Under the pieces are notes generated by a model, which was not told the DNA's origin, made no database searches, and saw nothing but the letters and a program-made list of their open reading frames with translations. Below are positions 23,406 to 33,151 of a DNA stretch of 64,000 bases, one piece after another. The translations under genes were made by a program, and so were the position numbers. Positions within the stretch are counted from its first letter, which is position 1. The number at the start of each line of letters is the position of its first letter. The DNA is from Methylotenera sp. (lineage in GTDB: Bacteria > Pseudomonadota > Gammaproteobacteria > Burkholderiales > Burkholderiaceae_C), in the NCBI GenBank assembly GCA_021738245.1, contig JAIPCJ010000004.1, positions 1 through 64,000 on the forward strand, in the 5' to 3' direction.

Positions 23406-23441
23406 AAGCACTTAGCGCCAAGCAGGCCTAAGTGCTTTTTT
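23406..23441 (+). terminator. intrinsic terminator after tRNA-Lys(CTT), carried on the element side of attL
   Basis: AAGCACTTAG...CTAAGTGCTTTTTT stem and T-tract. Confidence 0.85.
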
Positions 23442-23609
23442 CATTCCTGATCGTCTGTAGGCGCCGGTGTATGCGTGGCGCCACAAACCACATTCAGAAG
23501 TCGGCCTACATCATCACGCTTGTGTTGCAGCGCAGCGGCCCTCAAAATCATTGCATCAGCTGGGGCGTAGACCCCGGGTCGGCCAAGGACAGGCCGTACG
23601 GAGAGAAAC

Positions 23610-23831
23610 ATGGCAACGCACGGATCAGTTTTCTTCGCCTCCGGCACTGTGGCTGGAGAGCGCCCTATGAGCGTTTTCGGCACGCGTCAGCCGGCCGAGC
23701 CGTTGGTGCGCGAGGTTGTGCGCTTCGCACCTGCAGCCGACCAGTACAAGGCACTTGAGCGTGCAAGCCAGCGTCTCGCGGATGGCCGTAGGGTCTTTGA
23801 GGACTCCGTGCAGGACGCGGCCGGTGAGTAA
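23610..23831 (+). CDS. small hypothetical protein (73 aa) coupled to the downstream protease-like gene
   Basis: ATG preceded by GGAGAG; stop overlaps a possible GTG start (23824) of the next gene. Confidence 0.6.
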   Translation: MATHGSVFFASGTVAGERPMSVFGTRQPAEPLVREVVRFAPAADQYKALERASQRLADGRRVFEDSVQDAAGE

Positions 23832-24654
23832 CTGCTTCCCCCGAGGCACTGATCTCCCTGCGCAATCGCCGCTCTTCTGGGTAACCCACAAAGACAGGTA
23901 CCTTCGGCAGCTCCTGATCAAGGACATTGAGGCCGACACCAGCCGCTCCCTGGTCGTCTACTTCGCTGACTGCAACGTGGCAGGCGCGCAGCTGGACGGT
24001 AACGACGATGTCTATGTCGCTGAGCTGCTGAACGCTTGCCCGAAGGGTGGGCCGGTGGATTTGCTGCTGGAGACGAACGGCGGGCTTACCGACGCTACTG
24101 AGAAAATCTGTGCTGTGCTTCGGGCGGCTACTAGTGATCTCCGCGTTATCGTGCCTCGGCGAGCCAAGAGTAACGGCACGGTCATCGCTATGTGCGGCAA
24201 GACCATCGTCATGGGTATGGAGTCTGAACTCGGCCCCATCGACCCGTCTATCAATGGCGTGCCGGTTGAGTTTGTGCTGAACGCACCTCCGGGCACCATG
24301 TCGGTCATCGACCTTCAGGTGGCGGAAACCGCCCGCAAGCAAACTCAGAAGCTGGCTTCAGACTTGCTGTCCACCGGCATGCTCAAGGGCACCGCGCCGG
24401 ACGAAATCACGGCGCTCGTCAACAAGATCGCGACGCGTGATAAGTACCACTCGCACGGCTCTGTGATCGACGCCAGCGAAGCGGCAAGCCTCGGACTCCA
24501 CGTTACCAATCTTGGCCAAGACGATCCTTTGTGGCGCAAGGTTGGGCTGCTGCGCGCCATGTACCAAGTTGACTGCGCGAACTACGGCTACGCAAAGATC
24601 TTCGAAGGCACGCGCGTAAGCCTGGTTGTTGCAGCGCCTCCCGCCAAGCCCTAA
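23824..24654 (+). CDS. SDH/SppA/ClpP-fold serine protease-like protein
   Basis: VDLLLETNGGLTDATEKICAVLR...VIVPRRAKSNGTVIAMCGKTIVMGMESELGPIDPSI resembles the serine dehydrogenase proteinase family; the supplied ORF starts at 23716 but the GTG at 23824 overlaps the upstream stop. Confidence 0.75.
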   Translation: MSNCFPRGTDLPAQSPLFWVTHKDRYLRQLLIKDIEADTSRSLVVYFADCNVAGAQLDGNDDVYVAELLNACPKGGPVDLLLETNGGLTDATEKICAVLRAATSDLRVIVPRRAKSNGTVIAMCGKTIVMGMESELGPIDPSINGVPVEFVLNAPPGTMSVIDLQVAETARKQTQKLASDLLSTGMLKGTAPDEITALVNKIATRDKYHSHGSVIDASEAASLGLHVTNLGQDDPLWRKVGLLRAMYQVDCANYGYAKIFEGTRVSLVVAAPPAKP

Positions 24655-24657
24655 GGA

Positions 24658-27600
24658 TCACTCCTTCGGCGGCGGCCCCATCAGCACCGCCGAGATAGGC
24701 GCATTGCCCTCGCTCCAGGCCACCCAGCCCTTGTAGGAGCGCACAGCCTGGGCCGAGGGGATGCCGAACACATCGCCCAGCAGCCGCACCACCGCGGCCA
24801 CCGCGGGCTCGTCCACCTCGCCCTGGTGGATCTGCTGCGCCGCCTTGCCCACGTCGGTCACGATGCGGCCCACCGGCGGGCCGGCGTAGGGGTAGCCGCC
24901 CACCAGCCCGGACAGCTCGCGCACGCCCACCACCAGGCCCAGCAGATAGCCCGCCTGCCACTCCAGCACCTTCTTGGCCCACTTCTCGGGGTCGTCTGAG
25001 CCACCACCGCGCAGCAGCTCGGTGAGGGCCGCCGGCACGATCGCAGGGATCACCGACAGCAGCGCCATGTCCGCCAGCCAGCCGGCCACCGCCTTGGGGT
25101 TGCGGAAGTCGGTGGCCGCGGTGCGCTCGGCGGTGAGGTTCAGCGTCACGCTGAAGTAGCTGTAAAACTGGGTGAGCATCGGGTGCTTGCGCTGGATCTC
25201 GGCCAGATCCTTGGTCTGCCCGCCGCCCTGGCTGCTGATCACCGCCTGGTCAGCCTGGGCCACCGCCGTGGCCTCGTCCATGCCCTGTGCCAGCGCCTGC
25301 TCGTAGCGCCCGATCCAGGTGGGCACGTCGGCAATCTGCTGGCACTTCGTCGTGAGATAGAACAGGCCGGCGTCAATCACCTGGCTCGTCTTGCTCTGGC
25401 CCTGCACCCGGCCGGCGATCTCGCGCAGCTCGCGGTTAAAGGTCTTCGCGCGCAGCCGCATGAAATCGGACTTCTCGCTGATCCACGTCATGGAGCTTTC
25501 CATGCGCGCCGCGTCACCGCCCCAGCGGGCCAGGCCGCGCAGCACCGGCGCCGCGCCGATGCGCACCATGCTCTGGGTGATGCCGAAGGGCTGCATCAGG
25601 GCGGTGGTGAACGACAGGCCCATGGTCGCCCGGCTCACGTTGGCGCGCAGCTTCATGAGGGCTTGGTCGATGGCCGTGCCGCTTACCACGTCGGCGGTGG
25701 CGATGCCCTGCAGATCGTCCTTCAGGGTGCGGATCACCGCGGGCCCGTAGTGCTCGCGGATGGCGCCGTCGATCAGCTTGTTTCCCAGCAGCCGGTTGGC
25801 GTCGGACAGCCACTCCTGCCAGGCCAGGTTATGCACCACCTCATTGACGTGCTGGGTGATCACGCCCAGATCCTTGCGAAGCGGCCGGTCCTTCACCATC
25901 TCGGCGCGGGCCTTGGTGAAGCCGCGGCGCGTCGTCGCGCGGACGTAGGCACCGGAAAGCATGTCCTTCGCCACCTGGGCCGCGTCGTGGCTCTCGGCCT
26001 TGGCCGATCGCGCGGTGTCGTACTTGGCGGGGTAGTACCCGCCTCGCATGGGCACCTGCGTGCCATCGCTGGCCGTGGCCACCCAGGGCGAGGCCTCCAC
26101 CTTGTCCTCGGACACGCCCGAGACGCGGAGCTGCTGGGCCTGGATCTCGGGCCAGAAGCTGTCGATGTACTCGTGCACGTCGTTCACAAACTGCAGTTCC
26201 ACCGGCGACAGCGTGCGCACGATGGCATCCACCTGGGCCTGCGTCCAGCGGTCGCCGTCGAGCAGGCGCTGGCGGTTGCCCTCGTTGCCCCAGTTCAGCG
26301 CGACCGACAGGCGGCCGGCCCGGGTGAGGCTGGCGCCGATCTCGGGGATGAACACCTTCGCGCCCGTCGTGCCGCCCTTCAGCGCCATGATCGGCTTGTA
26401 GATCTCGGCCAGCTTCAGCGTGGCCTTCTCGATCATCACCTGCTCGCGCGTGCCGGCGTCGTTCATCGGCCGCACCAGGGCAGACCAAAGCGGCCCGGCG
26501 TCCTTGCCGCCGTCCATCTGGTGCACCAGGCTGCTCAGCTTGCGGTGAGCCGCGGCCATGCCCTCCAGCCAGGGCTTCACGCCTCGCTCACCCTCCAGGG
26601 CCACGGGCCGCTTGGCGCCACCGTTGGCCACGATGCTGCCGGCGATGGTCTCCACCGTCTCGGCAAACGTGCGCGCGTCGCGCTGGGTGAGCAGCCGCTC
26701 CTTGAGCCGGCCGAGGTGCTCGATATTGCGAACGGTATCGAGTAGGCCGCGCAGCTCCTCCACCGTCATGTCCTTGAAGCTGGTACGCGCGGCCTCGTTC
26801 AGCAGCCGCTCGTCGACGGCCGGCGCAAACCCTTGCTCCTCCTGCGATGCCACCCAGGCGGCGAGGCTCTTGCGCTTGTCGATGGCCTTGAGGCTCTGGC
26901 CGGTGCGCAGGTCCACCCGCTCCAGCAGTTGGTCGATCTGGTCGGCGTACTCGGGCCCAATGGCCTTGCGCGTGGCCGCGCTGTCGAACTTGCCCAGGTA
27001 GTCGACGGCGCGCTCCACCTCGGCCAGCGTGGCGGCCGTGGTCTTGGCCAGCATGTGCTGCAGGGTCTGCTCTCGCTTCGCGCTGGCTGCGGTGGCCAGG
27101 TCGCCTTTCTTGAACGCTGCGGCGGCCTGGCGGCCCGCACGGGCCTCGGCCGCGGTGAACTGCCCCGGGCGCAGCTCGCGCACCTTGCGGCGGGCGATAG
27201 CGGCCTCGGCGAACTCGCGCGCGGCGCGGTTGGCGATCTGCACGCCACCGACGGCGCGGGCCAGCGCATTGGCCTCGGTGCTCAGCACCCGGGCCCGCGC
27301 GTCGTTCGCGATGGCGGCATGCGCGGCGCGCTCCAGCGCGGCGGGGTCGTAGAGCTCACCGTGGCGCTCCAACATGAGCTGATCGGTGCGGGCCTCGATC
27401 ACGTCGGCCGGCTTGTCGAGAGTGGCGAGGAGCTTCACCAGCTCGTCACCCGAGCTGAGCCCATAGGCCTCGGCCACCAGATCGGCCGGCATCGCGTTGG
27501 GGTCGTTGGTCGCCACGCCGTGCGGCAGGCGCTCCACCAGCTCGGGATGCGTCTCCTTGATCTCGGGCAGCGACAGGCGCACCGGCTGGCCGTCCTCGGT

Positions 27601-30246
27601 CTTGCCGCGGGCCAGATCGCGCCAGGCCTGGTAGATCGGGAGGGCGTTCACCTCGGCCGCCACCTGCTCCTCGATGGCTGCGCGCTTGGCCTGGGCCTCG
27701 CGGTCGAGCTTGCGCAGCGCGCGGGCCTTGCTGTTGGCGATGTACTGCAGATCCCGGATGCTGGCGCCCTGCAGTGACGCCACCGCGTCCTCGATCGCCT
27801 GCTGGCCCTGGGCCTGGTAGGTGGCGAACTCCTCGGGCGTCATGCCGGCGGCCTCGGCCGAGGTGAAGAGCGGGGCCCCGCCGCGGCGTGCTGCGGTCGC
27901 TGCAATCTGCTCATCCGTCGCCAGCATGCGGTCCATCACCGCGCGCACCTCGGGGGTGAGTTCCACATCCAGCGCGGTGAGCTTGCGATACAGCGCCACC
28001 AGCCAGCCGCGGAAGCGGGCGAACACCTTGGCCAGCTCGGTGGTGGGCGCCTTGCCCTCCATCAGGTAAGCCTCGAAGCCGCGGGCGAACTTCTCGTGAT
28101 GTTCGCGCTGCTGCTCCAGCGTCATGTCCTGCCACGTGGCCAGATCCTTAACGCCGAACCAGTCGAGCAGCGTCTGCATGTCCTGCCGCATCTGCGTCGG
28201 CGCTTCGCTGCGGCTCGCCTGGGTGATGGCCGTGTCCAGAAAGAAATGCCCGCTCTCGTGAAGCGGCGTTGACAGGTCGGCGCCCTTCAACAGAGCAATG
28301 GTCTTGCTGTCGGGCGCGTAGAGGCCGCGTGCCTCGCCGCTGGCCTGGTCGAACACGCTGCCGGGCCGTGCTGTGTCGAGCTGCGACACGATGCGCGGCA
28401 CCAGACCCTGAATCTCGGCCGGCGTCAGGTTGTTGCGCTCGGCGGATGTGGCAATGAACGCCGACAGCAGCTCGGCGTACTGGGCATTGGCCTGGGGCGT
28501 GAACCGGCCCACCTTGGCCAGCGCATCGGCCACCGACTGTCGGGCCTGGGCCACTGCCTCGGCGCGCGGCTCCAGCGCGGGCTCGGGAGGAAACAGGCGG
28601 TCCACCTCGGCGCGCAGCTCGTCGTCCGGGTTGAAGGCTTGGGCCTCGGCCTGGCTCATGGCCTCGGGCGTCTTGCGGATGTGCTGCACCAGCTCGGGCA
28701 CGTCGGCCAGGTGCGCAGCCAGGTCGCCCACCTTGATGGCGATGTCACCGCCGGCGGTCTGTGCGTCGGCCAGTTGCTCGGTGATCTCCTTGGGCAGCGC
28801 GGCCAGCTTCTCGGGCGGTACCGACTGCGCGAACGTCTTGGCGTCAATGAACACCTCGGCGTCGTCGGCCGCTGCGTTGGCGAACTCCGCGAAGGTCTGC
28901 GGGTCACGCTGGCGCAGCTTGCTGGCCTTGGCCGCTTCCAGCAGTTGCGCGGCCTCGGCGGCGTCGGCCTTCGCTTGCTTGGCCTGGGCCATGCGCTCGC
29001 GCACCGTGCCGCCTGCGATGGTGGCCACCTCGGCGGGTGCGTGGAAAGCCTCGCCCACGATCTCGGCCAGGATGTTCCCGGGGTCCAGCTCCTGGCCGGC
29101 TGCGATCTGGCCGCCGGCCTCACCCAGGCCGCCGAATGCGCCCTGGATGGGCGTCTGCGTGGCGAGGTTCGCCAGCTCGCGCGCCACCGGCGCCTTGGTC
29201 AGCACCTTGCCGGGCAGCGCCAGCCGGCTGGCCAGGCCGCCCGATGCGGCGTCCACGGTGCCCACGATGGTGGCGTGCGCCATGGCCTGCGCGGCTACCC
29301 GCTGCATCAGCCGGGTGTCCTTCGCGGCCTTGGCCAGCGCCTCGGGGTCGTTGAGGTCTACACCCTCCTTGCCCAGTGCCTCCAGCAGGCTGCTGCCGTA
29401 GTCGGTCACGAAGCTGCCGGCACCCATGGTGCTGGCCTTCATGATCGGGCCGCCCGGCACCACAGCACCAGCGGCCAGGCCCGGCGCGTTCTGCACCAGG
29501 CTCTCCGGGCCGATGCTGGCGATGAACTTCACCGGGTCGGTGACGAACGCAGAGACAGCCTCGCCGAAGGTCTTGGCCTGCATCACCTGCTGAGTCACTG
29601 CGGGCGAGGGATACAGGGCCTTCTCTGCCTGCAGCGTGGCGATGCTTGCCGCCTGGCCGCCTGCCGCCTGCCCGAGGCTCGCCCGGTACTGGGCGCGCTG
29701 CTCTGGCGTCATGTACTGCACGCCCGCAGGGTCTGCGGAGTCGAGCACTCGGCCGCCGGCGGCCAGCGTCGCCTCCACCCGGTCCAGGTCGGCCAGCGCG
29801 TTGGCGTTGGCGCGCAGCGCGGTCGCGCTGAAGTTCTGCTTCAGCCCCGGGATGCCGCGGCGGAAGCTGTTGGCCAGGGTCTCGTAGAGGCTCAGGCTGT
29901 CGATGTCGTCATGCGACTGCGCAGCCGCGAAGGGCTTGGCGCGCAGGAACCCGGCCAGCTTCGGCGCGGTGGCCAGCTTGGCGTCGGCATCATCAACAGC
30001 GGCCTGGACGCGCACGTCCTGCAGGTTGCGCAGGATCACCTCCTCCGGTGCCGGGTAGCGGCGCGCCAACCTGGCCGCCTCGCTGGCCTGTTCGGGGTTC
30101 GTACGGGCTGCAGCCTGCAGCGTCAAGCGCTGTTGCGCCTTTTCGCCCTGCAGCACCTGGCCGACGGCGTCGTCGATCAGGTCGCGCTTGGCCTTCTCGG
30201 GCTGGGTGCCGATGGCACCGGCTACTGCGTCGTCGATGGTGATCAT
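24658..30246 (-). CDS. phage large polyvalent protein (1862 aa), probable internal-virion/ejected multidomain protein with HExxH zincin-like motif
   Basis: Very large ORF next to virion-type genes; LHESGHFFLDTAI (codons at 28246-28260); C-terminus NLTAERTAATDFRNPKAVAGWLADMALLSVIPAIVPAALTELLRGGGSDDPEKW resembles phage giant proteins. Confidence 0.75.
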   Translation of the reverse strand: MITIDDAVAGAIGTQPEKAKRDLIDDAVGQVLQGEKAQQRLTLQAAARTNPEQASEAARLARRYPAPEEVILRNLQDVRVQAAVDDADAKLATAPKLAGFLRAKPFAAAQSHDDIDSLSLYETLANSFRRGIPGLKQNFSATALRANANALADLDRVEATLAAGGRVLDSADPAGVQYMTPEQRAQYRASLGQAAGGQAASIATLQAEKALYPSPAVTQQVMQAKTFGEAVSAFVTDPVKFIASIGPESLVQNAPGLAAGAVVPGGPIMKASTMGAGSFVTDYGSSLLEALGKEGVDLNDPEALAKAAKDTRLMQRVAAQAMAHATIVGTVDAASGGLASRLALPGKVLTKAPVARELANLATQTPIQGAFGGLGEAGGQIAAGQELDPGNILAEIVGEAFHAPAEVATIAGGTVRERMAQAKQAKADAAEAAQLLEAAKASKLRQRDPQTFAEFANAAADDAEVFIDAKTFAQSVPPEKLAALPKEITEQLADAQTAGGDIAIKVGDLAAHLADVPELVQHIRKTPEAMSQAEAQAFNPDDELRAEVDRLFPPEPALEPRAEAVAQARQSVADALAKVGRFTPQANAQYAELLSAFIATSAERNNLTPAEIQGLVPRIVSQLDTARPGSVFDQASGEARGLYAPDSKTIALLKGADLSTPLHESGHFFLDTAITQASRSEAPTQMRQDMQTLLDWFGVKDLATWQDMTLEQQREHHEKFARGFEAYLMEGKAPTTELAKVFARFRGWLVALYRKLTALDVELTPEVRAVMDRMLATDEQIAATAARRGGAPLFTSAEAAGMTPEEFATYQAQGQQAIEDAVASLQGASIRDLQYIANSKARALRKLDREAQAKRAAIEEQVAAEVNALPIYQAWRDLARGKTEDGQPVRLSLPEIKETHPELVERLPHGVATNDPNAMPADLVAEAYGLSSGDELVKLLATLDKPADVIEARTDQLMLERHGELYDPAALERAAHAAIANDARARVLSTEANALARAVGGVQIANRAAREFAEAAIARRKVRELRPGQFTAAEARAGRQAAAAFKKGDLATAASAKREQTLQHMLAKTTAATLAEVERAVDYLGKFDSAATRKAIGPEYADQIDQLLERVDLRTGQSLKAIDKRKSLAAWVASQEEQGFAPAVDERLLNEAARTSFKDMTVEELRGLLDTVRNIEHLGRLKERLLTQRDARTFAETVETIAGSIVANGGAKRPVALEGERGVKPWLEGMAAAHRKLSSLVHQMDGGKDAGPLWSALVRPMNDAGTREQVMIEKATLKLAEIYKPIMALKGGTTGAKVFIPEIGASLTRAGRLSVALNWGNEGNRQRLLDGDRWTQAQVDAIVRTLSPVELQFVNDVHEYIDSFWPEIQAQQLRVSGVSEDKVEASPWVATASDGTQVPMRGGYYPAKYDTARSAKAESHDAAQVAKDMLSGAYVRATTRRGFTKARAEMVKDRPLRKDLGVITQHVNEVVHNLAWQEWLSDANRLLGNKLIDGAIREHYGPAVIRTLKDDLQGIATADVVSGTAIDQALMKLRANVSRATMGLSFTTALMQPFGITQSMVRIGAAPVLRGLARWGGDAARMESSMTWISEKSDFMRLRAKTFNRELREIAGRVQGQSKTSQVIDAGLFYLTTKCQQIADVPTWIGRYEQALAQGMDEATAVAQADQAVISSQGGGQTKDLAEIQRKHPMLTQFYSYFSVTLNLTAERTAATDFRNPKAVAGWLADMALLSVIPAIVPAALTELLRGGGSDDPEKWAKKVLEWQAGYLLGLVVGVRELSGLVGGYPYAGPPVGRIVTDVGKAAQQIHQGEVDEPAVAAVVRLLGDVFGIPSAQAVRSYKGWVAWSEGNAPISAVLMGPPPKE

Positions 30247-31829
30247 TCGATGCCCTTCCAGGCCTTGTACGCCTGCGTGATCTGTGCGTCAGTCGGTGCG
30301 GCCACGCCGCGGGCCTTGAAGCGCTTCACCAGCTCGGCGCGGTCGGTGCTGCTGATGTCGGGCACGAACTTGCGGCCGGTCACCACGCTCTCGGCGTAGC
30401 TCTTCGCGTTGTCGTTGAACCAGCTCGACTGGCCCGGCAGCATCAGCCGGTCAAGGATCTTGGTCTCCTCGTCGGGCGTGGGGTACTTGCCCGTGCGCTG
30501 CTTGAAGGTCTCGCGCTCGCGGTTCGCGGCCTCGGAGAACGTGCCCTTCTTCTTGTCGTCCTTATCGATGCCGAGCAGGTTCCAGCGGTCCTCGATGCGG
30601 CGCAGCCAAGTCACGCCGTCTGCGCTCTGCTTGGGGTCAAGGATTTCCCGCTGCTTGGTGTAGAGCTGCTCCAGGTCGGTCTGGCTCAGCTTCATGCTGT
30701 AGGCCTGCAGCCGCTCCTGGGCGAATGCCTGCGGGTCTCGCACCAGCATTTCCCAGAGCTTCGCGTGGGTGGTGGGGTCAGTCGGCACCGGCTTTGCGCC
30801 CAGCATGGCCAGGTGCTCGGCGCGCTGGCGCAGATGGTCCTGGAGCTGCACGCGCTCGCGGCCATCCATGCCCGTCAGCACCGCCTCGGGCACCTTCTTG
30901 CCCTGGCCCACCAGCTGCCAAGCCTGGTCGGAGAACTTGCGCTCCTCCTCCTGCTTGGCCGCCAGCACCAGCCCGTGATTGGTCTTGAGCTGCGTTATGG
31001 CCTTCTCGCGGCGCTCGGGGTCTTTGATGTCAGCCGCCGCGGTGATCTGCTCGGCGAGCGGCTTGGCCGCCACGCTGGCAGCGAACTGCACCGCAAACTG
31101 GTTGTCCGTCGCGCCCTTGAGGATCTGTTCCACGCGCGGCTGCTGCGCGAATCCCACCTCGGCCTTGTTGGCGTCGTAATAGGTCTGCGCTGCTGCCGCG
31201 TTGGTCTCGGCGAGCTTGCTGATCTGCGCCAGGTGAAGCTGCGAAAGGCTCTTGCCCTGCTCGGCCAGCAACTGCTCGGTGGTCCAGCCCTTGCGCGCGG
31301 CCACCTCGGCGGTCAGCTGGCGCACCCGGGCCGCGGCGCCGGCCACGTCGCCCGAGGTCACGCCGAACTGAATCGACGTCTGGATGTTGGCCGATGCCGC
31401 ATCGTCGGCAGTGCGCTCCTTTTCGTTGTTGACGTGCTGCGCGACAGTGCCGAGGGCCACGCTCTGCCGGCGCCCGAGCACCTGGCTCAGCATCGTTTTG
31501 CCGCGGGTGCTGAGGGCCTGGCCGTAGGTCGTCGGGGCGTCCTGCCACCACTTGGCCGCCTCGGCCTGGTACTGGTCGACGTTGGCGCCCTGGTACTTGG
31601 TGCGCAGCTCGGCGTCCTTGGCCATCCAGTCGCCGGCCAGCTTGGCGTCCACCTGGCTGGTGGCGATCTCGTCATCGCGCTGCGCGATCTTGTCGGCCAC
31701 ATCGCTGGCGCGGTCCAGGGCTTGGCCGACGGCGCGGCCGGTCGCCCCGGTGTCGACTTGCGGGATGTACCCGCCGGGCTGGGCCTGCGTGGTGAGCTGC
31801 GGGCCAGTGGAGAGTGGTACACGGGGCAT
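30243..31829 (-). CDS. phage internal virion/core-like protein (528 aa)
   Basis: MPRVPLSTGPQLTTQAQPGGYIPQVDTGATGRAVGQALDRASDVADKIAQ with helical Ala/Gln-rich body, typical of podovirus internal proteins; ATGA overlap with the giant ORF. Confidence 0.65.
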   Translation of the reverse strand: MPRVPLSTGPQLTTQAQPGGYIPQVDTGATGRAVGQALDRASDVADKIAQRDDEIATSQVDAKLAGDWMAKDAELRTKYQGANVDQYQAEAAKWWQDAPTTYGQALSTRGKTMLSQVLGRRQSVALGTVAQHVNNEKERTADDAASANIQTSIQFGVTSGDVAGAAARVRQLTAEVAARKGWTTEQLLAEQGKSLSQLHLAQISKLAETNAAAAQTYYDANKAEVGFAQQPRVEQILKGATDNQFAVQFAASVAAKPLAEQITAAADIKDPERREKAITQLKTNHGLVLAAKQEEERKFSDQAWQLVGQGKKVPEAVLTGMDGRERVQLQDHLRQRAEHLAMLGAKPVPTDPTTHAKLWEMLVRDPQAFAQERLQAYSMKLSQTDLEQLYTKQREILDPKQSADGVTWLRRIEDRWNLLGIDKDDKKKGTFSEAANRERETFKQRTGKYPTPDEETKILDRLMLPGQSSWFNDNAKSYAESVVTGRKFVPDISSTDRAELVKRFKARGVAAPTDAQITQAYKAWKGIE

Positions 31830-31846
31830 GGTGTCTTCCTTGGTCG

Positions 31847-32062
31847 TCAGGCCAGGTCGCAGTAGTCGGGCAGCAGTTCGCCCTCGATGCGCTCACCCTC
31901 GGCGAAGCGGCGCCGCAGCTCGGCCAGCATGGCGTGCACGGTCTCGGGGTAGAGGTAGCGCAGGCCGTCCTGGCTCACCCACCAAAGCAGGAAGGCCGAC
32001 GGCTGCGCGGCGATGGGTTGCCCCTTGCGACTGCCGCAAGGCATCAGGGGCTGGCACATCAC
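31847..32062 (-). CDS. small hypothetical phage protein (71 aa)
   Basis: Overlaps the Bbp16-like stop (ATGA-type); same operon direction. Confidence 0.55.
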   Translation of the reverse strand: MMCQPLMPCGSRKGQPIAAQPSAFLLWWVSQDGLRYLYPETVHAMLAELRRRFAEGERIEGELLPDYCDLA

Positions 32063-32523
32063 GCCACGCCGAAGCCGCTGCCGTGCAGCTTGTCGAGGTC
32101 TTGCGGGCTGTTCACCACGTTCGCGGTGAACTGGCCGGCGGTCAGCGGGCCATTGGTCACCGTGTACTGCAGGCCCAGGTATCGCTGGCCGAAGTTCTGC
32201 GCGGTGAGCACATGGCGCGGCACCAGCAGCACGATGGGCCGGCGGGCATAGGTCAGGTCAGCCTTCGGGATGGCACCGGTTTGCGCCAGCACGGTGACGC
32301 CGGCATTGATCACGCCGCCACCCACCCCGCTGCCGCTGATGGCCTGAAAGTTCACCGTGGCCGCACCGGCTGCGGTGACGGTCTGATCCACCGTGATGAC
32401 GACATAGAGCGGCTCACCCGCGCTGAGGTCACGCGCCATGTTCAGGTCGATGCAGTTGGCGGATACGGCCGATGCCGTCACCGCCTGCGCGCTGGAGAGT
32501 TGGAGAAGTCCGTCGATCCACAT
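32059..32523 (-). CDS. Bbp16-like phage capsid decoration/cement protein
   Basis: MWIDGLLQLSSAQAVTASAVSANCIDLNMARDLSAGEPLYVVITVDQ...NFGQRYLGLQYTVTNGPLTAGQFTANVV is the pattern of the Bordetella phage BPP-1 Bbp16 family. Confidence 0.75.
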   Translation of the reverse strand: MWIDGLLQLSSAQAVTASAVSANCIDLNMARDLSAGEPLYVVITVDQTVTAAGAATVNFQAISGSGVGGGVINAGVTVLAQTGAIPKADLTYARRPIVLLVPRHVLTAQNFGQRYLGLQYTVTNGPLTAGQFTANVVNSPQDLDKLHGSGFGVA

Positions 32524-32533
32524 GATTAGGTCC

Positions 32534-33151
32534 TTAGGTCCGTTTGAGTTTTCCGCTTGCGATGGCGGCGCGTGCCTGCCGTGCAGCGATGCGCACCACG
32601 TCCGGGTGATTGCCCAGGCCGGTGCGGTTGAGGAAGTCCTTCAGGCGGGGATCTCGGCCCACCAGGCGGCGCGCGTCGGCCAGGGCCTGCTCCCACCCGT
32701 CGGGGCCGTATTCGTCCTGCAGCGCGGTCTTGGCCTCGTCCGGCCATACCTGCATGGTCTCGGCGCTGGGCTCGTCCATCGTGGCCAAGCCGACAACGTG
32801 CGCAGCGTCCTGCGCATTCAGGTCAAGGTCTGCAAACACGCCGGCCCACGTGCGGTGCTCAGCCTCGGCCGCCTGGCCCTCGATGCCCAGGTCGGCCAGG
32901 GCCTTGTCGATGCCTGCGGCCTTGTACTGCGTGGTGTCGCTGTAGATCTGGCGCGCTGGCTCGGCCTCGCGCAGGGCCTTCACCTCGGGCGGCAGTTCCT
33001 CCGGTGGCAGCTCGGGCTTGTCGTACATGGCCGAGGCGATCTGCTCGCCGGTGCGGCCCACCGGCTCGGTGGGCGGAACGTGCGCGGGCGGGGGCTCACC
33101 ACCGTAGAGCGCGGCGCCCATCTCGGCCAGGCTGCGGGATTCGTCACCCAT
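32534..33151 (-). CDS. phage capsid scaffold-like protein
   Basis: 205 aa acidic/helical; C-terminal RDPRLKDFLNRTGLGNHPDVVRIAARQARA resembles podovirus scaffold C-termini. Confidence 0.55.
   Translation of the reverse strand: MGDESRSLAEMGAALYGGEPPPAHVPPTEPVGRTGEQIASAMYDKPELPPEELPPEVKALREAEPARQIYSDTTQYKAAGIDKALADLGIEGQAAEAEHRTWAGVFADLDLNAQDAAHVVGLATMDEPSAETMQVWPDEAKTALQDEYGPDGWEQALADARRLVGRDPRLKDFLNRTGLGNHPDVVRIAARQARAAIASGKLKRT

Noticed and set aside
23249-23431. 60-aa ORF crossing tRNA-Lys(CTT)
   Set aside because: Translates tRNA sequence; not a gene.
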